64,000 nt of DNA from Sinotaia quadrata (Eukaryota > Mollusca > Gastropoda > Architaenioglossa > Viviparidae). The translations under genes and the position numbers were made by a program. Position 1 is the first letter of the stretch; each line of letters opens with the position of its first letter. The stretch lies in contig CM054180.1 of assembly GCA_028829895.1 (NCBI GenBank), forward strand, positions 121,024,363-121,088,362. The letters are read 5' to 3'. Below, piece by piece: positions 58,266-64,000 of the stretch. The notes beneath the pieces are model-generated. The model had not been told where the DNA came from. It ran no database searches and worked only from the letters and a program-made list of their open reading frames with translations.

Positions 58266-58380
58266 TGTGACATTTGTCAGATTTCTGGAAATAAGACTTG
58301 ATATGTGACATTTGTCAGATTTCTGGAAATAAGACTTGATATGTGACATTTGTGAAATTTCTGGAATTTAAGACTTGATA
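58266..58380 (+). repeat. 38-43-bp tandem triplication
   Basis: Three copies of TGTGACATTTGTCAGATTTC followed by TGGAAATAAGACTTGATA. The third is slightly diverged. Confidence 0.93.
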
Positions 58381-58425
58381 CATCAGATTTGTAATGAAGA
58401 AGCAGGTTAACTTACATAATAAATA

Positions 58426-58610
58426 CACTGAAACCTTGCTATAACATGATAATTTGGGTCCATAAAATCAGATCGCGTTAATAGCGGGGTCACTTTAATG
58501 CTGGGTTTTGCAATATGTGCGAATGATTATACAAAATTTTAGGAGCCGTGCCACGACCGCTTTGTATCCAAATTTGCGTTATCGCGGGGCACATTATAAT
58601 GGGGTTCCAC
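58426..58610. mobile_element. MITE, Tigger/pogo-like (Tc1/mariner)
   Basis: A 185-bp sequence begins CACTGAAACCTTGCTATAAC and ends with the near inverse complement (ATTATAATGGGGTTCCAC). It is flanked by TA on both sides (58424-58425 and 58611-58612), the mariner target. The interior is also partly self-complementary (GATCGCGTTAATAGCGGGG; TTGCGTTATCGCGGGG). Confidence 0.7.
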
Positions 58611-60534
58611 TATATGATGATAACCTTATCTTAGTCAAACAGGGTTGCATTTTATTTAGATAATGTTCAGTACCTTGTTATGGATTCTCAAATGGTAGAA
58701 GATTGGTACAACTACAAGTATCAAATATAGCAGATTCCTGAAAGAACTTTATTACTAACCTATGACTTACTAAGTGAATAGAGTTTTAAACACCTGTGCT
58801 GTATGAGAAGGCATTGTTTGAAGGTATTGACAGATTGTATTAGCCATGATTTTAAAGATGGCTATTCTAGAAAGAAAGAACAAGAACAATTTTGGTTAAA
58901 TAATGTACATGATTGGTCGTATATATTCTCAAATGTATTTGTATATAATTTCATACATTAAGACTTGAGTTTTTAAATCATTAAAATTTGATTGTTAGAA
59001 TTTTTGTCGGGAAAGAAAATTGCTAGGTGCTTAATGTGAATTCAGAAGTTTGTTTGCCGTTTGTTTCTCTCTCCTGCTCTACCCTTCCCCCATCTTCACA
59101 TAATGTAAGGTTGTAAAGTTGTTTAATAATTCTTTTTATAAAAAGAATAAAGTCATTTCACAAGCTTTTAAAATAAATCAGAGTAAACCATTGTGGTTTT
59201 CTGAGAAAACATTTCTGTATAAATTTAATCAGTCTCATTCAATGAAAATTAAAATTTTAATATTCACATGTCCATGGTAAATAGTTTCTCTTTTACTTAT
59301 GTCATACATCCATACTCTTCATCCGTCATTGAATTTCTTTTTTCTACAGGAATTTTTTTTAATGATCTTTGGATTTGTTTAGAACATTAAGAGATTTCTG
59401 TAATGAATAAAGAAAAACTACATAACCCAGCCACTTTCATGAAAATGTCCTCAGTTTACAATGGAAAAAATTGTCTGCATTCATGTATCACAAAGAAATT
59501 TAAATAAATGAACAATCCATGGCATATGTTTACATTGTATACTTATACAATTAATCAGTTGAAATGCCCAATGTGGGTTCCCCCCCTTCTCTCACTACCT
59601 GCCCCCATGTCTTTTTTTAAATCTTTTTTTTCTGAAGGCTCTGATGTTGATTACAATTGAATTCTTTCAGTGAATGTACAAGAATATCAGAGCCTGCTAT
59701 TTGTGTTTGTGTGTTACTTATTTGTCATTGTAATTATTATCCGTGCACCCATTTGTTAATACCCTGATTAATAAACTAGTGTTTTTGAAAAGATATTAAA
59801 TAAAATTATTTTAAAAAATAGCTTGCATTAAAAAGAACAAATCTTATATTTTTTGATCTTGTATAATTTTATTTGGTTTCACAGAGATGCATTACGGGAC
59901 CAATAGACTTAAATAGGTTACTGAGCATGTACATGTACACAGAATTCTACAACCAGTCTATCTTGCTGTTGCCATGTTTCTTTCATTTATAACTTCAGTA
60001 CTGGTAGGCCTTGTATCTGGTCGTTAGAATTAAAGAAACCATTATTTTATAAGGCTACCATGTCTTGTGTGTTAGTGATGTCTGTTAATTACCAGGGAAT
60101 ATAGTTTTTTGTTTGTTAAGTGTATTTGAGAATGAATGTAATTTAAAATAAAATTGAAGGGACATGCTTGTCACCAGGTTTTAATTTCCTGCATTCTCTT
60201 AAAGTTGTCTGACCTAAATTCATGCTGAGTAAATTCAAAATATTACTTTCACTTTGTGATTGGTTGTAATAAACTACATATTTGTGCAGTTTGAAAGTGT
60301 CATTAGAATTTTTGTTTTGTTTTTGATGAAGATTTTTTCAGGGGAGTAAATTTTGATTATACTACATTTTAACAAAATATTTATTCACTGACAGTCCATT
60401 CAAGATGGGTTGATTTCACGGCCGACTCACTTGTGAACCCGAGGAGAAATTGTTTCCCTGATAGAGAAATGAATAACTGTAGTTGACTCCACAGTCCATT
60501 ATTTGCCCACGTAGGTTTTAGAAATATTCGACAA
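58611..60534. other. AT-rich non-coding DNA
   Basis: No gene recognised. Several AATAAA hexamers occur (for example near 59144 and 60146); any could end a very long 3' UTR, but none can be preferred. Confidence 0.45.
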
Positions 60535-60790
60535 ATAGATTGGATTATAAGTGGCAATCAGTTACCCTTACGCGATCATAGCGTAGATGACATGGATTAT
60601 AAATATCAATGACATGCGATCACAGCATAGATGACATGGATTATATATATATATATATATATATCAATGACCTATATGTGATCACAGCGCAGATGACAGA
60701 TTATAAGTATCGATATATACATGATCACAGCGTTGATGTGGATTATAAATATCAATGACCTATATGTGATTTTAATGTAAATGACATATA
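60535..60790 (+). repeat. ~50-bp tandem repeat with (TA)n
   Basis: About five units of GCGATCAnAGCGTAGATGAC followed by ATGGATTATAAATATCAATGAC. A TA run at 60644-60663 interrupts one unit. Confidence 0.88.
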
Positions 60791-62047
60791 TGAGACTGAG
60801 AGGGACTTTGTGTCGTGAAAAAGTGAGAAAAAAATCCATTGATGTATGTTGGCAAGGTATGCTGACTACATTGAGCAATTTCTTTTACAAGGAAATTACT
60901 GGAGATTGGAACAATAGATGTTCTGCTTGAGGGAGCTAATGCAACGAAGGAACACCAGGTTAGCCTCGAGAGAATAGGAGCGAATCAGTGATTTACGTGA
61001 GGAGGGAATCACATGGAATTGACAAGTAATAATAACTGAACAAATAACTTCTGACTTTGTTACAAAATTGCATGAAAGACAATTGAGACAGCACCTAAAT
61101 CAGGTTATGTACAAACTATTATCGCTTATCTCTAATAACTCCATTTCTGTTCTCTGATAACAACTATCCTGTGGTTTGTATTGACATTAATCTATTGAAT
61201 TTTGTGTTAGGATATAAGGCTTATAGATATTAAAATTATTCCAAAGTGGTTTTGTGGAAATATTGATCATTTGATGTCAGGCAATCTTTTTCATTGTATT
61301 TGTTATATTTGACAGTTGATTAATAAATTTATTGACTCTTACATATTTTGATAATTTTATGTTGGGGGGAAAAGGATGAGGGCTCACTAAATATAGATTA
61401 AAGACGGATTTGTCTTCTCCTTTAGTAAGAAGTTTTCCACCTACGGAAATCTGTGACGGTAAATGTTTGTCTTTAATGTTGTGGAAGAGAGAAAACGTTT
61501 ACATCGCTCTCATATCTGCCAAGTGAGAGAGATGAGTGGTGTCCTCTGGAGAATTTTTAATAACATAAATTAAGATTTTCAGCACTTGTAATTAGTTTTG
61601 GAAGATTAATTAATAACATTCCTAGCCATTAACTAGGTGGCGTTTTTTGCTTAGTTTTGTTATAAATTGAAAGTGAGAACTACGCGTAATACTTAGTACA
61701 TTTTGCGTATTATACAACACGTTACTATTTTACATATTGCGTATTATACAACACATTACAGATACATATTAAATTACTGGGCCTTACAGCTGACCAAATC
61801 AACTTCTGAAAACTTTATTCTATTAAAACTCATGCAATAACAGCTAAAAATCCACTGCTTTAGTAATAGTACTGCTTCGGAACAAACAAACAGCCGGAAA
61901 GTTGATACTTTATGCTTTCTATATTAAGTTTAAAAAGAGAGTTAAAAAAATACATACAATTTTGAAAGTGATCACTGTAAATAGTTTTAGCATTTATATT
62001 AGACATTTTTATCCTGTTTGCTCAGTTCTAGACAATTATGATTGAAT
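60791..62047. other. Intergenic, nothing identified
   Basis: AT-rich, with no coding exon. A short duplication of GCGTATTATACAACAC sits near 61703 and 61739. Confidence 0.5.
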
Positions 62048-62053
62048 TTTATT
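62048..62053 (-). promoter_or_regulatory. Candidate poly(A) signal of the FReD gene
   Basis: AATAAA on the minus strand (TTTATT on plus) about 70 nt after the stop codon at 62124-62126. Confidence 0.5.
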
Positions 62054-62123
62054 GGCACAAAAAAAAAATGGAATTGTTAATTTTAAATAAAATTTAATAA
62101 ATACCGAATCTGGAACCAAGGAG

Positions 62124-62649
62124 CTATTCATCAAGGAAAGGAGTTAATCGAACTAAATTAAACACCAGCATATCTAAATTCTTGTCTGCTCCGTTTACCG
62201 GCCATTTAAAGCTGCTGGAAAACATGCTGTACCCGTTACAGTTCGACCCGTACCACCCTGGGCTGCCCATCTGTTGTGCGCAGGCGTTCGTGTCGTGGTC
62301 TTGCGTGCAGAAAACGATCGGAGAAGGAGCGTTAAATCCGTTGTCCCCTGGGTTTGAACCCGGGGAGAACGTCTTGTAAGTGATTGCATAGGATGTCGAC
62401 TCGTTTCCGATCTTGAAGTAGTCGTAAAATGCGCTGCCCTGGCTTTGCCAGCTGTTGTACGAGATGAAGACGTGGTTGTTGTAGCCTGCTTGGTTGGTCA
62501 GATGGTGTAAGTTGTCCAGACCAATGAAAAAATTGGAGTTGATTGTGCTCGCCAGTAAGTCTTTGATGACACCTGTCTTGGCCGTCGTCCAGTTGAGGTT
62601 GAAATTTGACGAACTGTATCGACGAAGAGGATACGTACAACCTCCCCAG
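62124..62649 (-). CDS. FReD gene terminal exon
   Basis: The acceptor reads GAGTTTAG/CTGGGG on the minus strand; 175 codons run to the stop. It carries most of the fibrinogen fold, including the calcium loop. The frame also stays open upstream through the tandem repeat, which is not taken as coding. Confidence 0.85.
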
Positions 62650-63410
62650 CTAAACTCACATAGTACCTGAGACAAAATAATACCTCCCCAGTTAAACTCA
62701 CATAGTACCTGAGACAAAATAATACCTCCCCAGTTAAACTCACATTAGTACCCGAGGACAAAATAATACCTCCCAGTTAAACTCATAGTACAAGAGGACA
62801 AAAATAGAGCAATAATAACCTACTGCTCTTAAATATGTTTAGTTCCACTCAGTTGCTATACTTTGTACACTTAGATTTCTCTCCCCTGATGGATATTTAC
62901 GCACAAAAGAATTATGCAACGAGAGATTTATCACAAAGTGACATTTTACCAGACATTGTAATAGGAAAATGTTTTATAATAGAAAATATATATTTGCTGT
63001 ATTGCTTTCATTATTTTATTATCTTTTCGCAATACAATGATATGATGCATGAACAATTGATTGAATAATTAATATTACTTAGCAGACTCTTACATTTGCA
63101 TCTAATACTTCTTATAAAATAATATATAATAATTAATCAAACCATTGCGTACGACTACACGCTTAGCACACATCCCCCACCACACACACACACACACAAG
63201 CACACTAAATGCTTCGTACAAAAATAGTAAAATATACACAGAAAATGCATTTGATTAATCAAAACGTACATCAATTTGAATACAAAAATTAATGCAAGAG
63301 AACCCAAATAGTGTTTAGTACCACAAAGGCTGTCGGTGAAGTCATAGGCTTGATAGTGTACAGGCCATCATAGTTTGACCGGTATCCATTGTTATACGCC
63401 TCAGAGCAAT
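62124..63410 (-). CDS. Fibrinogen-related domain protein (FReD lectin-like), 5' incomplete
   Basis: Two exons are visible on the minus strand: 63410-63322 and 62649-62124 (stop TAG). The first encodes CSEAYNNGYRSNYDGLYTIK, the classic start of a fibrinogen C-terminal domain. The second encodes LRRYSSSNFNLNW, FFIGLDNLHHLTNQ, and VFCTQDHDTNACAQ, whose Asp-His-Asp plus following Cys matches the calcium-binding loop, then GWYGSNCNGYS. The usual GGGW motif reads GGCT. The exons differ in phase (0 out, 2 in), so a small exon encoding the intervening segment (usually YCDM...) is missing or unrecognised. Such proteins are secreted lectins, expanded in molluscs and often tied to immunity. Upstream exons lie beyond the window. 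A broken gene is possible. Confidence 0.85.
62641..62805 (-). repeat. 42-bp tandem repeat at a splice acceptor
   Basis: Four units of CCTCCCCAGTTAAACTCACA followed by TAGTACCTGAGACAAAATAATA (plus strand), the fourth more diverged. The unit includes the first bases of the FReD exon and its acceptor. Confidence 0.93.
62806..63321. other. FReD intron
   Basis: AT-rich, with a short (CA)n at about 63181-63198. I looked for a minus-strand micro-exon here and saw none. Confidence 0.5.
63322..63410 (-). CDS. FReD gene exon: start of fibrinogen domain
   Basis: The acceptor is TTTTTAG/ATTGC and the donor TTTGTG/GTACTA, minus strand. The exon is 89 nt, phase 1 in, phase 0 out. The first codon is presumably Asp, completed from an upstream exon outside the recognisable sequence. 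Confidence 0.85.
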
Positions 63411-63649
63411 CTAAAAATAAAGGTGAAATATTACATTCACATAATTATTAATTTCTCGTAATTTGTATTATTAAAAGCATCACAAGGGGTACAACCATCT
63501 ACTTTTGCAAATAATCAAACTGCTACAGTTACCACTCTTCACCCTCAACACAACCATCAAAACCAACAACTGTTGCAACACCAACCATCAAACCACCATT
63601 TGAACAGTTACAGCTATGCGTCAACATCATTAACTACTAACTGGTAAAT
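63411..63649. other. Upstream FReD intron sequence
   Basis: AC-rich stretch with CAACCATCAAA-type imperfect repeats around 63490-63620; no exon seen. Confidence 0.4.
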
Positions 63650-64000
63650 TGTAGCAATGAAATGCAAGCTAATAACTATCTCTAAGTACTAAATCTATCC
63701 CCCACCCCGACTAATATATAGCTACTAAGTATTAAGTACTAACTGCTAACTACTAGTCACTAAATATTAAGTGCTAACTACTAGTCATTAAGTACTAACT
63801 AACTACTAGTCACTAAGTATTAAGTACTAACTAATTACTAGTCACTAAGCATTAAATACTAGCTAACTATTAGTCTCTAAGCATTAGTGCTTACTGCTAA
63901 TTACTGTATAACCACTACTACTGGTAACTTCTAGCTAGTAAGTATTAGGTACTAATTGCTAATTACTAGCCAATGTATTAAATTCCATCTACCAACTACA
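63650..64000 (+). repeat. ~30-bp degenerate minisatellite
   Basis: Repeated ACTACTAGTCACTAAGTATT with AAGTACTAACT spacers, about ten units of uneven length, running off the window end. Confidence 0.85.

Noticed and set aside
62650..62761. FReD frame extended through the 42-bp repeats
   Set aside because: Repeat-generated; the open frame alone does not show coding, though alternative acceptors are noted as a finding.

Overview
This 64 kb window is nuclear DNA from an animal, most likely a mollusc. It is AT-rich and holds split genes with GT-AG introns, many micro- and minisatellites, and decayed DNA transposons and a LINE. The molluscan guess rests on gene content: a secreted protein with a von Willebrand factor A (VWA) domain and a four-cysteine chitin-binding domain, the architecture of shell-matrix proteins such as Pif/BMSP, and a fibrinogen-related lectin. 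The exact species cannot be read from the sequence.

Layout. (1) 121-2424: a hAT transposon with recognisable ends and a frameshifted transposase of the GTF2IRD2/ZBED-like type. (2) 2538-14737, + strand: eight exons, in phase at every junction, of a 458-residue (5'-incomplete) VWA plus chitin-binding protein. Most of its introns carry a tandem array of their own, and one intron uses a GC donor. (3) 14738-26590: no supportable gene; microsatellites, a 17-bp minisatellite, a duplicated T-rich block next to a perfect four-pentamer heat-shock element, and a LINE remnant ending in an RNase H domain. (4) 26621-50551, + strand: a complete Polycomb-like gene (PHF1/MTF2/PHF19 family, a PRC2 accessory factor). 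I joined 15 exons, all in phase, to give 696 residues with Tudor, PHD1, PHD2, extended-homologous winged helix and the C-terminal Polycomb-like domain. Its introns hold piggyBac-like, unclassified and hAT-like transposon remnants. (5) 50552-62123: long non-coding sequence, part of it presumably 3' UTR, with minisatellites and a Tigger/pogo-like MITE. (6) 62124-63410, - strand: two exons of a fibrinogen-related (FReD) gene, 5' incomplete, with a 42-bp tandem repeat beginning at its splice acceptor. (7) The last 350 bases are a degenerate TA-rich minisatellite.

The three host genes are not a functional cluster: one is a nuclear chromatin regulator and two are secreted proteins. All exon joins come from reading splice sites and phase by eye. 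Family names are from recognised motifs, not from searches.
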